A program made the position numbers and the translations under genes. From Citrus sinensis (taxonomy: Eukaryota > Streptophyta > Magnoliopsida > Sapindales > Rutaceae): a stretch of 64,000 nt of DNA. The notes below the pieces were generated by a model. The model made no database searches and was not told the DNA's origin. It saw nothing but the letters and a program-made list of their open reading frames with translations. This document shows, piece by piece, positions 45,053 through 56,625 of this stretch. The stretch is from positions 22,855,501-22,919,500 of the forward strand of contig NC_068557.1 of assembly GCF_022201045.2 (NCBI RefSeq), written 5' to 3'. Position 1 is the stretch's first letter; each line of letters begins with the position of its first letter.

Positions 45053-45693
45053 TGAAGGTGGCTGGAATTTTTTATCTTCACACGTATTTGTAGCTTGTGG
45101 AGAACTTGTCACGATCCTTGATCTCGAATCCGGAGGGGTGAGTACTTGAAAATGGCACTCTGACGCCCAATTTAGTGTTTGATTAAGATTAAAGAAAAAA
45201 GAAAAGTGGAGAATATGAGTTTCTCTATCTAGATATGAATAATGTTTTTTTTTTAGGCCAAAGGCACAATTTTCTCTTAGAGATAGGTTTCTATTTATAA
45301 ATGATGAGTGATGTGGATTTCGAGTTTTGCTTTGAACCCTCAATCTAACGACACGTGTCACCCATAATTTTTGTACACGTGGAGGTGAATATGATCTAGG
45401 AAATTATTTCGGTCATGTATATTTCCTTACTTGTATGACCTTTGGACGTAATTTCCTTAGGCTAATGGATTGTGGAATTAATTCCCCCCTCTTGCCATTT
45501 TTATAAGCTCCGGAAGAATTTTTTCCTTAAATGTTATTCCCGTGGAATAGCTTGGGTGTTATTTACCCCAGAATAACTTGGATGTTATTTACCCCAGAAT
45601 AGCTTGAGTGTTATTTACCCTGGAATAGCTTCTGTTATCTGATAAGATGGACACGTGGTATGGTTAGGTGCTTTTTGGAATACGGTACCTACA
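45053..45693 (-). repeat. 5' LTR of the LARD-like element
   Basis: 641 bp. It contains CACGTG at 45352-45357, 45376-45381 and 45652-45657. A 26-bp unit, GAATAGCTTGGGTGTTAT plus TTACCCCA, is tandemly repeated from 45545, 45571 and 45597. The left LTR lacks these units; three units (78 bp) account for the length difference. Confidence 0.9.
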
Positions 45694-45802
45694 CCATCCA
45701 GCAACCAACTCTCTTTTATTTTATTCTCAAGTTTAAGTTACCCAAACTGTTGATGAGTATTTGTCGTTCTTTTCTTTTTTTATCCTTGTCACTATATTAG
45801 TA

Positions 45803-46471
45803 ATGTCTTCAAATTCTCAAGATTTTTCTAATTCTGAGCTTTATGAATACCTTATAGAAGACAATAATTATCAGCCTACAGATAATCGACTACTCGTAAA
45901 TTTTTCCCATCATTCTGTTTTCTCCTCTTATTTCTACTAGGTGGAGCACTAATGAAGAGGTTAATTGTATGAGTGAAATGTCAATCGAATCCCTTCGGAT
46001 CTCCAATGGTATACCTCGTTCTATTTCTCTGGAAATGGTTGGAGAAAACAACAAATCTAGTCATCTTCCTCCAGAAGTTGTCACCATGCATCCTGACTTT
46101 TCTATGCATGGTGTCAGACTTCCTTTCCACCATTTCCCAAGGTATATGGTTAGCAAATTTAAGTGTGATCCTTCTCAATTAAGCCTAATTGTCCGACGTG
46201 CTATGATAAGCATGTACATTTTCTTAAAAAGACCACCCTGGCCATATGTTCTAACAATTTCAATTGTTTTACCAACTGATAAACATTCCTAATCCTAATA
46301 AAGGCCCTCATATTAAGGGTTGGTATTACGTGCCCACTTGGTCTAAACTTCCTCCTTTGATTGTTTAAAATAAATCTTCTAGTAGGTTTTGGAAAGACCC
46401 GTGGTTCTTTACCCGAAGAGATTAAGAATTTAGGGATTTTAGTGACATAACTCATTTTTGCCTAAACTTCC
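45803..46471 (+). pseudogene. Antisense-type extra ORF of a Tat-like element, N-terminal part (copy 1)
   Basis: An ATG at 45803 opens a short acidic stretch. From about 45942 to 46292 the frame contains SLEMVGENN, LPPEVVTMHPDF and HGVRLPFHHFPRYM, which resemble the plant putative gypsy-type transposon domain (Pfam family Transposase_28) found in extra ORFs of Tat elements. It ends at TAA 46290-46292. Beyond that, out of frame, RFWKDPWFF-like sequence continues the same domain. The 45896-45940 stretch looks like an intron (GTAAAT to TTCTACTAG), but its phase does not join cleanly. It is non-functional as it stands. Confidence 0.65.
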
Positions 46472-46478
46472 TCATTTG

Positions 46479-47828
46479 TGAAATGCAAGTTATGCAACCC
46501 AAGAGGGGGGGTGAATTAGGTTTTTAAAATTTATGCAATACAATTCACACAACAATTTAATCTATTGCCTTAATCAAATAATAAATTCAATCAAGAACAA
46601 TATTAAAAGAGTAAGGGAAGAGAAAACAAACACAAGACTTTTATGTGGTTCGGCTATCCCCGCCTACGTCCACGCCTCCAAGTTCACCCGGCTTGAGGAT
46701 TTCACTATCCAAGCCTCCAAAGGCTTCAAATATTTACAATTGACTTCCAAGGTGTCAATGGACCTTTACAACAAGAGATTATATCCCCAATCTCTTTACC
46801 CCAAGTGTTTCTCACACTTATACACTCACAATTTGATGAGAACTAAAAATCACAACAATGAAACTCTCTTTAAGAGTGGATAAACAAATTATAGCTCAAT
46901 AATGATTCAATAAATGATGATTTGTGAAATGGAAGCTCAATATATGTTATATGATCTTATATTTGCTTGTATTTGTCCTTAAAATGAAGTTTGAGTTGAA
47001 TTTTTATAGTGAAAGCCCGAAAACTAGCCGTTATAGGTAAATTCCCGCGCCCAAGCGGTTAGCCGCTTAATTATCCGGCTAGCCGCTTAGGAATAGTGAT
47101 ATTATCGTTATTTTTGAATTTTGCTACAGTAACATTGTTTACTGAAATTACACTTTGACCTAAAACTTTCTATAATTATACTATGGCCCACAACGTCATA
47201 AAACTTTGTAAGTATGTCTAATTTCAGAACTTCCTAAAAATAGTCGTGTTTCCCAAACTTTTTGAAATTATGATATGACCCCAAAGATTTTATTATTTCG
47301 CACAAAGGTCCTTTTCAACATAATACCCATATTTTTCAAAGTTCTCAAAACCTTTCACTTTAGTCCAAAATATTCATAAATTATAGTATGGCCCAAAACA
47401 TTTTAAATGTTTGTAAAAACGTCCAACTCCGAAATTTAATATTTATTAAAATCAAAGATTTCAAATCTTAGCATTTAAGTCCAAATTACTCAAATCCACA
47501 AAATACTTTACTTTATAAAAATAAAACCTTTTAGTTTATGAAAAGTATTTAATTAAATTAATCTCTTGAACTTCTCAAATGCTAAATCATGCATCAATTA
47601 AATCATACCGGCTTTACAAGAATTTATCACACTAATTTGTTCGTTGAGCTCTAAACTATATTCTTAATGTCGCCGTTGTCCGTTGAGTGTCTTCAAACTT
47701 GATTTCACTTGCATAAATATTATTCTTAAAAAACTAGTGAAAATGTGAAATATAATATTTATTAAATCACTTAATACATATGTTTGTTATCATCAAAATT
47801 ACATTATTTATAGCCCTTTAGGCTAACA
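46479..47828 (-). mobile_element. Solo LTR with a perfect 5-bp target duplication
   Basis: 1,350 bp beginning TGAAATGCAAG and ending GGCTAACA (TG...CA), flanked by ATTTG at 46474-46478 and 47829-47833. The uninterrupted site is preserved in nearby duplicates at about 48473-48485 and 48590-48602, where CTTCCTCATTTGATTG or a one-base variant is continuous. Read on the minus strand it starts TGTTAGCC. It holds AAGCGGTTAGCCGCTT and GGCTAGCCGCTTA palindromes near 47054-47091. No internal region or second LTR remains, so it is the product of LTR-LTR recombination. Confidence 0.85.
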
Positions 47829-47833
47829 ATTTG

Positions 47834-48745
47834 ATTGTTCAAAAGAAATCTTCTAGTAGGTTTTAGAAAAACTTATAGTTCTTTACCCGTGGAGATTGAG
47901 AATTTAAGGATTTTAGTGACATAACTCATTTTTGCACCCCAGGTAATTGTCTAGGTAATGTTTTAATATATCATTCTATGATTTCACTAAGGTAGCGTTT
48001 AATTTTTTGTCTGAAATTTAAATGAGTCTAAATTTTTCTCAATCTCTTATTTCTACTAGGTAGAGCACTAATGAAGATGTTAATTGTATGAGTGAAATGT
48101 CAATCGAATCCCTTCGGATCTCCAATGGTATACCTCGTTCTATTTCTCTGGAAAGGGTTGGAGAAAACAACAAACCTAGTCATCTTCCTCCAGAAGTTGT
48201 CACCATGCATCCTGACTTTTCTATGCATGGTGTCAGACTTCCTTTCCACAATTTCCTAAGGTATATGATTAGCAATTTTAAGTGTGATCCTTCTCAATTA
48301 AGCCTAATTGTCTGACATGCTATGATAAGCATGTACATTTTCTTAAAAAGACCTCCATGGCCCTATGTTCTAACAATTTCAATTGTTTTGCCAACTGATA
48401 AACATTCCTAATCCTAATAAACACCCTTATATTAAGGGTGGTATTGCGTGCGCACTTGACCTAAACTTCCTCATTTGATTGTTCAAAAGAAATTTTCTAG
48501 TAGGTTTTGGAAAGACTCGTGGTTCTTTACCCGTAGAGATTGAGAATTTAGGGATTTTAGTGACATAACTCATTTTTGCCTAAACTTCCTTATTTGATTG
48601 TTCAAAAGAAATCTTCTAGCAGGTTTTGGAAAGACTCGTGGTTCTTTACCCGTGGAGATTGAGAATTTAGGGATTTTAGTGACATAACTTATTTTTGCAC
48701 CCCAGGTAATTGTCTGGGTAATGTTTTAATATATCATTCTATGAT
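47834..48745 (+). pseudogene. Duplicated copy of the extra-ORF N-terminal segment (copy 2)
   Basis: 48043-48465 repeats 45925-46340 at high identity, including the MSEMSIESLRIS start and LPPEVVTMHPDF. A roughly 105-bp block, from ATTGTTCAAAAGAAATCTTC to ACATAACTCATTTTTG, occurs four times: near 46363, 47834, 48478 and 48596. The frame ends at 48313-48315. This is local segmental duplication of a retroelement fragment. Confidence 0.75.
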
Positions 48746-48751
48746 TTTACT

Positions 48752-49199
48752 AAGGTAGCATTTATTTTTTTGTCTGAAATCTAAATGAGTTTGAATTTTT
48801 CTAAAGTCTGAATGGGTCTGATTATGAAAATATGAATAACATGTTTGTTTTTCTTTTTTAAATATCTGAATATAAGTGACATCTTGTTTGTTTTCACAAT
48901 AAAAAACATCTTAAATTTGGTTATTTGACAATTATGTCCTTATAAATTAAAAGAAAAAAGATGATTATATTTTATAGTTTAAGAAATAAATTATTTTACA
49001 GAGATATTTTTGGAATATTATATTTACTTGTCATTCAGACCTTTTTCCATTCAGATAAAAGTCACAAAAGTTTACTTTTTCTATTCAGATGTAAATATAT
49101 GAAAATCAGATATAAGTTTCAAAAACCAAACAAATATATTTTAGAAAAAGTCTGAAATTAATAAAATTTCAGACTTCATATATTTAACAAACAACCTCT
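48752..49199. mobile_element. MITE-like element with partial terminal inverted repeats
   Basis: The left end AGGTAGCATTT...GTCTGAAAT and the right end (reverse complement AGGTTGTTTGTT...GTCTGAAAT) pair imperfectly over about 30 bases. CTA flanks both sides. The interior is AT-rich with no transposase. A truncated left end of the same sequence occurs at about 47990. The superfamily is not certain. Confidence 0.5.
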
Positions 49200-49479
49200 A
49201 ATTCTTTTTTTTTTTATAATCAACGTAGAACACACCTCCTCTTTCTATCGTTATTTCTGACGATGAAAGAGAATTATTGCTGAGTGTCCTCAATATTCCA
49301 TCAAAATGTATATCTTGAGTATATCTCTCCTAACTGGGTTTCTCATCAATATTCAGTTATCTCCCCTGCTTATCTTTTAGATCCTCCTAAAGGTAAGTTT
49401 TTGCTATTTTTCCAATATTTTCAATAAAATGGCTATATCATGTAATAGCACATATATCTCTTTTTTTTTTTTCCTTTAG

Positions 49480-50312
49480 TCATGTCTTTTGAGAATGACG
49501 GTGCTCGTAAAAAGAAGAAGATTGAAAAGCATCCTCATGTCAGGGGGTCATCTTATCAAGTTATTATTTGCAGTCAATTTGAGCAAAAACCTTGCCTTCG
49601 CTTGTTGTTAATGCAATTTCGGCTCCTTTCCATCAGATTCTAGCCAAGAGACCTTGCCTTTATTAGAGGACTTATCAAGCTTTTCTTGGGAGGACCTTTC
49701 CTAGAAATATCTCAATTCCTTCAACTAACTTTGGCCTCAGTATGTTTCTTTTATTAATGTGAGACATATTGAAAATTGTGACCCAACAAACATCGTGCTA
49801 ACTAATATTTGTCAGGTACATTTTGTTCCATTATTCTTGATATTTCAACAAAATCAGTTCCTGATGTCTATTTATTCAAATGTTTATTCAAATGTGTCAT
49901 CCAAGTATTCAGAAGGAGAATTAAAAGTTTATTGTTGGAAAGAAATACTCTGATTAAATCTGGATGAGCCTCTGAAAGACGGACTACTGAGGTGAAAAAG
50001 GGTTAAACTAAAGAGAAAACTAACATAGCCCAACTAAAAGCAGAATATGATAATTTGAAAGTAGATTACGACTGTCTGAAAACTTAATCCCAATCTCAAA
50101 TTTAGGATTTATCATACTCTCTCAATTAACTAAATCTTCAAATGTCGACTGCAAAAGCTTCAGCCGTGGAAGAGTACCAGCCTTCTGCTAAGTTTGCTAA
50201 TCTCATTGATAAAGAGTTTTTGAAGGGTGCTGTGAAGGTCAAGGTAATGATAGAAAGCCATTATCCTCATCTTGACTATAATTTTCTAGAGGATGATGAA
50301 GACGAAGACTGA
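49480..50312 (+). pseudogene. Antisense-type extra ORF, C-terminal part
   Basis: A start-like exon at about 49492 (MSFENDGARKKKKIEKH) follows a TTCCTTTAG acceptor. Later pieces (about 50020-50100) are Lys/Glu/Leu-rich and coiled-coil-like. The tail at about 50155-50312 contains EEYQPSAKFANLIDKEFL and an acidic DDEDED end, with TGA at 50310-50312. The tail layout matches the antisense ORF at the left edge of the window. Stops and frame changes are frequent. Confidence 0.6.
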
Positions 50313-50459
50313 TCCTGGCATGTTGGCCTCTTCTTTGTTGTGTGTTACTTGTGTATTCTTTTCTTATTTTTTTTCTTTTTATATATGTACCAAACTTGGT
50401 GGGATTATATGAAACTTTTATTTATTGCTTTTCTTATTATGGATTTAAGAATTTATCTA

Positions 50460-50690
50460 CTTGTAAAAACCTTAATCTTGACTTTTCTTTTCGTTAACTT
50501 TTCCTACCATGAATATCTTTTATTTTTTTCCTGCCACCAGGAATTTCTTTAACTTTTTTTTAGCATCAAGAATTAATTAACTACTACCAGGTTTTTCTTT
50601 AACTTTTTGACATCGGGAATTTACTTAACTTTTTTCCACCACCAGGAATTTACTTTTAGCTTTTCCTACTTTTCTCTTACAAGATTAGGA
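50460..50690. repeat. Roughly 40-bp degenerate tandem repeat
   Basis: Five or so units of the form CACCAGGAATTT-CTTTAACTTTTT. They lie just after the end of the extra ORF, the same relative position as the 70-bp array in the first element. Confidence 0.75.
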
Positions 50691-53367
50691 AACTGAACTT
50701 ATTAAGAATGATATATCGAAGTAAATAAAGAAAAATAATTTTATTAATTGATTTCTGCAAGTTTGACTAGGAACATTAGGAACAATTCTTTGCTAGTAAT
50801 TAAATTTTCTGCTAGCTTAAAGAAGGCCTTAATCAAACTACTGAAAAAAAAGTTAATAACTTTCCTATTGGTAGTAGGTCATTAGTAATGAAACTAGTAA
50901 GCGGATTGTGAATCCATGAATATTTGAGTCGGAAGACTCATAAAAAAAGTAGAATATCCGATGGACGGACAAGAGATTCTTTTGAACAAGTTATTATAAT
51001 AAGAAAATCTTATAATGTATCTTGAAACTAGTTCATCAAATTGATGATAAAGTATATAGACATTCCAGTTGGCATTATGCAATTGTTACCCAACAACCCC
51101 TTAAAGGAAGACCCAAACAAAGGGAACAATAGGTAGAAGAACTAGTGACATGACCCGCCCCGACCTACATGTCTGATTTGAGGCGAATCGTGCGGACTAA
51201 TAGCTAAAACTTGTGGCACGAATTTAATTCATGAAAATATGTATATAATATGGCCTTTCCTATAAACACATAACCACCTCTGTGCCTTTTCTGAAATCAT
51301 AAATGTATTCAAAACTTGCATAACTTATGTCTCATTGTACATACCGACATTACATGTATATGTGCATATAAAACATAAGCAACATAAACGTGCTCAAAAT
51401 GCAAGACATGCAGCAATGCGTCTCGTGGCCCAACCTCAATTAACTAGAACTGATTTGGACGAAATTCTGCGGAATCCTAGGAGGAAAGGGGTAAATAGAA
51501 AAATAGTGAGCTTGCGGCTCAGTGAGTGGATGTAATTATATATATTAAAATAATAATAATAATATAGTGTACTAGTGCTTATGCATAACTATGTGACATA
51601 ACTCCACATTGAATATCATGCATCAGCAAACATGGAATTCATACATACATACATCACAAACTGCACCAAATAGTACCCAGGGGAAATAACTCTCAATACT
51701 CATCGGGATCATCATCGCACAAGTAGAGCAGAGGAAAAACCTCTCAATACCCTGCGGAATTTAGCTACATCGCTCGAATAGAGTAACCTAACTCTCAATA
51801 CGCATGCGTAGAGTCTAGGGGGATAGGTACATATATGGTAACTGACAATCACATCTCATGACTCAATCAAACAAATAATATGCGTACATATAATCATAAC
51901 ATGATATTAAATCATAATATCAAACATAAATTCTGCACATAATACATAATAGTAATAATAATATCCACTCACAAATCCTGTTTCACTTTGAGGTTCATTG
52001 GGGCTCTTGTAGGTTCTTGGATTCTCGAGTTCCTCCTAAAATACAGGGTTCGAAAATTAACTGTTAGAACTGATATAAAAACTTATACGTAGCATGTAAA
52101 TTGTAACATAACCGCTCAAATTTCATAAATCTATTACCCACTGATCCAATGGATATAATTCTAACTATCCAATTCTATTTTCTGTAACTTTTCTTTTCAA
52201 TTTCTCTCTTCCCCACTCTCGGCTTATTCCTTTTCCTTCCTCCTTTTCTTTTCTTCTTTTCTTTTTTTCTTTTCCTTCTCTTTTCTCTCGGTTTCTCTTC
52301 TTTTCTTCTCTCGGTCTTGCTTTGTTTTTGCTCTCGGTTCTCAAATTTAGTAAATGAAGCAATTCTCAAAATGTTTCATTTTATGTAGCCACTGACTGGG
52401 CCACCGAATGCAAGCAAGCAGCTCTCACTTTATTTTAAATATATAATCACCGCCTCAAGCAAATGGGAGGAACATGCACGTGCCAAACAAAGAGGTGAAG
52501 CAAGCAGCTTGTATTGCATGCAATGGGCAGCTGACCACTTATTTTCCTAAACACGGTTGGCTTCCTTTTTTTTTTTTTTCAACCAGTGCATGGCCAGCGG
52601 TGCATGACAAATAGAGATTTGGACTCTATAGAATTTTAGAGTTGCTCATATATTACGAGAGATACTTATATACCTACTAATCATATTTATTAGTAGTTTA
52701 TTTTACTTAGTGTAATATATATTATGGTTTATATATATATATATATATAGTTCTTCCCTGTTACTAGTGTCCTCATTTTTTTTTTCATGTGAACACAATA
52801 TTAAAATATGTGATTTAAGAGAGTTAATTTTTAATTTTTTTAAACTGCATGGTTTAAAAGCGTGCTTCATTAAAAACAAAAGAAAAAAGAAAAATGAGGA
52901 CGTCATGTATTTTAATACTTCAAGCCTTATATATAAACATGTATTTTAATATTTCAAACCCCTTGTTTTTTTACTATACATCTTGTTCGATATGCATGAT
53001 TTGTGAAAGAGATGGCAAGAGCATGAACGAATAACAAAAATACGGAGAACTAAAAATGGAAATGCAAATAAAATATTTGATAGACAATAATACTGCATTA
53101 CCACCAGCACATTATATCAGTGAGGCCTTAATTGAATTAATTTGAACCACAAATGAAGTTTAGGGAAATACCAAGACATAAACCTAATTATATAAAAAGC
53201 ATGTATAAACAATTAATTCAAGAGTTTATTCATAACAGAACTAATTATTAACAACGTAATTAACTAATTGCTATATAACGCCAAGTAAGCATATATATAA
53301 ACAATGAAACGAGAAATATTACTTTCACAGGAGAAACATAAAATTGGCAACAAATTTTAATTTGCTT
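50691..53367. other. Intergenic region, partly LTR-like
   Basis: 51130-52060 has the balanced composition and phrases (GACCCGCCCCGACC, GCGGCTCAGTGAGTGG, CTCAATACTCATCGGG) seen in plant LTR sequence, but I could not define ends. A CT-rich tract follows at 52188-52345. An (AT)n run lies at about 52729-52751. Short open frames in this interval have no family resemblance. Confidence 0.4.
52188..52345. repeat. Polypyrimidine tract
   Basis: About 160 bases that are almost entirely C and T on the plus strand (TTCCTTCC, TTTTCTTTTC, CTCTCGG words). The reverse strand gives artefactual Lys/Glu/Arg-rich frames. Confidence 0.9.
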
Positions 53368-55637
53368 TCATTTAACATATCTAATTGAGTCGGGAAAGAG
53401 AACTGCGTACAGCAGTTGATTCCAAGTATCAGGAACTCCAGGAAGACACCAGTGGCTGCAATCCGTGGCACGGGGACCTCCATAGCCGTAAGCCGAAGGG
53501 TGACCATCTTTCCGAAGTTGTGACAGCGTTGTTACATTTAGCAATCGAACTTTCTTCGATAGTTTTCGTACAACGTTTTCAACAATTGCTTCTGCTGGAT
53601 GTCTACCTCCAGGATAGCTACGCCCCATCACTGGCCGAGTTTCTCCTATGCAATTCTTCGCATTTCGATCCCCCCAATCACTTGAGCTATATACATATAT
53701 AAAAGATCCATTCTATGAGTATTTCATTTTTTATATTCATTTGATGTGGGATGTAATTGGTTAATTAATTAATTATGAAATACATACGTAGTATGTCTCA
53801 GTAACTTACTTCATATGATCTGGGGAAATGCCCCGGAAAATGACCTTTGTTTTAGAATTATCTACATTCGAATTCACCCATTTAGCCCATGTATTCAATG
53901 CTTTGCTGTAGGCAACCAAGCGATTCATGTCTTTGTATGTGTTGTTCATGTCTTGAATTATATCCCATCTGAAGGAGAACAGAAAAACAAAAATGTGCTT
54001 ATTATTATTATTTTTATTGTGAGAAATTATTAATCAATGTGTGTAGTTACTTGATGTATATCTCACGTACGGTTGTTTTCTTCCAGTATGAAGCCACCAA
54101 TGCCACGAGTCAAATATCAATACATCAGCCGTCTTCCAGAGATCTCCACTCGAGATTGAATTCAGTTTCAGCACTCGCCCACTTTTCTCACCAACAATAT
54201 CAACAAGAAATGCATTGCGGGAGAACATCACCGACACATTATGTGCCTGCAGATTAAATTAATTCTGTAGTTATGGTTGTTCACCATGCATATATCAACA
54301 CGGATTACGGAAGGCCTATAACTAGATCTACACACAATATTATTGATGGAAACCTGCATTAACTATAGTTGACTTCTTTTATCGAACCATTTTAGCGTAC
54401 AGTTGACTTTTGTCACATGCGTACTTATTACATAATTAAAACTTTAACTAATATAAATGCATGAGTTAATTAATTTAATTACCGGGAAGCTGAATTTGGA
54501 GAGCCCTCCTGTTCTGATTAATGTATATTTAGCCTTTGGCACGGCTAAATGAAGCATGCAAGTAAGGGATTGCCATTGATTTAAGCTAATCGAGTCACCT
54601 ACAAACAGTATGCGCTTTCCTCTGAATCTCTCCAAGAAAACTCCACCTCTAAATCTGCAACATTAATTAAAAAGGTCCAATTAATTAATAATTTGGGAGC
54701 ATCTATTATATGCAATACAATAATTGTAACCAAGTGACAAAAATTATAACTCGCGTAAGGCCCAAAGGGACCATTAAAGAAAGAAGACAAATATAACATT
54801 GAAGGCAATATTTGGTAGCATTATGCAAGTCATTTTCTTGTTTTTAATTTAGAGCCCAAAATTGAAGTGATAATCAAGCACCATCAAATTAATTCCGTCG
54901 AAATTCTGATATGGAGTGCCAATAAGGCAATAACTCCCATTGGTGGACTTCGATGCTTGGATCATATATATCATCTATTCTCTATGTGGTGCCCGGCCAT
55001 AATTTTCCAATTTTTGTGGTAATTTAAAATTAAATTGGCTAATTTAATTTGAGTAATTAAAGGCAATGTGATTATGATATATGCATGTAGTTATGAATAT
55101 TCAAGGCTAATGCAAAAAGCAAGTGTCGGGACCATAAGGCACGGACTACTCTGTGAATGGGAAATTAATTAATCTCATGAAGAATTAAATAGACATTACT
55201 CATAGCGTATTGCTATAGTTTTGCGTAGTTTAATTAGGATTCAGGTCTCTAATCTACTGATTTTGATACTTGCATAATGTATAAGTCACCAGACATTATT
55301 TTAATATGTATATATGCTAATATTGTCTTCTTCAAGATTTAAGAGAAGATGAAGCAGAAGAAGAAGAAGAAGGATACCTTGGCAACTTGCATGAAGTGGG
55401 CTTCCATCTGTATTTGAGATACATGTTATCAGGACGACCATTCTTTCGGCAGTCAAATTCCTGCTCTATGAAGGGACAATTGCTTGCATTGTAGAGGGGA
55501 TACTTGGGATCGTAAACCCATTTTCCTTGGAAAATATCACACTTATTATCGTTCTTTAATTCATAAGCTCCATATACACCTCGATGAAGAAAAAGAGCCA
55601 CGACCAGTAATGTACCAGCAAGAGCCACTGAACCCAT
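53368..55637 (-). CDS. Trichome birefringence-like (TBL) wall polysaccharide O-acetyltransferase, copy 1
   Basis: Five exons: 55378-55637, 54483-54654, 54071-54246, 53810-53968 and 53368-53686, giving 1086 bp and 361 residues. All junctions are GT-AG and in phase. An N-terminal hydrophobic segment (about residues 3-18) serves as a signal peptide or anchor. The PMR5 N-terminal Cys-rich part follows (CDIFQGKWV, CPFIEQEFDC, NGRPD). The esterase-type GDS is at residues 106-108 and DCSHWC, the DxxH motif, at 331-336. TBL proteins act in the Golgi and transfer acetyl groups to xylan, mannan, xyloglucan or pectin. The length and short N-terminus resemble the TBL37-43 subgroup. The substrate cannot be read from the sequence. 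Confidence 0.93.
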
Positions 55638-56625
55638 TTCAATGTGTGAAAGAGAGAGTACTTAGAAAGAGAGAGATGACTATATATCTCTATATAAAAA
55701 GGAAAGGAAAGGACTTGGATATTGATTGTGTGGTCATGTGCATACATGAAACGTAATGTAACGGCTCTTACGAAATTAAGCCAGAAAATTTCTATCGAAG
55801 CTGTTGTTATTCTGCAGTCTTTTACAGCAAGACGTTGATAGAAAACGATCGAAAACGAAATGATCATCTATTTATAACAAATTTTCTCCATGAAAGATGT
55901 CGGTGATATATTGAGAAATAATATTGCACGCAAAATTCAAAAGTAAAGCAAGAGTAGATATCCTTTTCTAAAAAAATATTAATTCTTCATATTCTCTTCT
56001 TAATTAGCAGTATATTTAATTTATATGCACGTTAATTTGTTCCTGGCGTGGCCGTCGACTTTTGGATTCCACCGGCATTTACCCAGGCAGAATTTTCCTA
56101 CACATTTTTTTTATAAGGTTTGGAGGGAAGTGGGCTTCTAGTGATGAAGGACATTTTTAATTACAGAACAATTACCTTTATTTTGTGACTATTTGTAATA
56201 ACATTTGATGCAAAGAACGTGGTTAAGATACGTAGTAGTCAGAACGTGCCTAGGCTTTTTATATTTTATTATAAATATTTGATGCCAAGAACGTGATAAT
56301 TAAAATGATGTATTAGCCCCTTTATAAATTATTCATTCATCACATTTTTGTGATTTGGGTTATGATTTATGAATGGATTTAAAGAACATGATTGAGTTTA
56401 ACTGTTAATTTTCAGCCAGCTATGCATACCTTACATATCTTGACAAATTTTCAAACGTCAAGGGGGCGCGTTAATGTTAAAAAAAAAATCTTCCTTTAGG
56501 ATAATGCCTGCGTTACTTCTGAATCAATTAGAAAAAAAAAAAAGGACAATAATGCCTTGACTAAATCAACGTAAAAAATTCAATCTCTATTATAAGAAAA
56601 TTGAGATTGTAACTTTGTTCGGTTA
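55638..56625. other. Spacer between tandem TBL genes
   Basis: Promoter side of copy 1 and 3' flank of copy 2. AT-rich, with no gene seen. Confidence 0.5.

Larger units (their letters stand above)
38675..45693 (-). mobile_element. Complete non-coding LTR element (LARD-like)
   Basis: Direct LTRs lie at 38675-39237 and 45053-45693, each TG...CA. On the minus strand the 5' LTR is the right one: it ends in CA at 45053 and is followed at once by a primer-binding site, and GCGGGGGGAG (polypurine tract) precedes the left LTR. Flanking 5-mers are CCATT (38670-38674) and CCATC (45694-45698), a 4 of 5 match for a target duplication. The 5.8-kb interior has no gag, pol or other recognisable protein and is largely degenerate tandem repeats. 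It must depend on enzymes from another element to move. Confidence 0.85.

Noticed and set aside
52165..52369. Highly basic minus-strand open frames
   Set aside because: They are artefacts of the polypyrimidine tract, which reads as Lys, Glu and Arg codons on the reverse strand.
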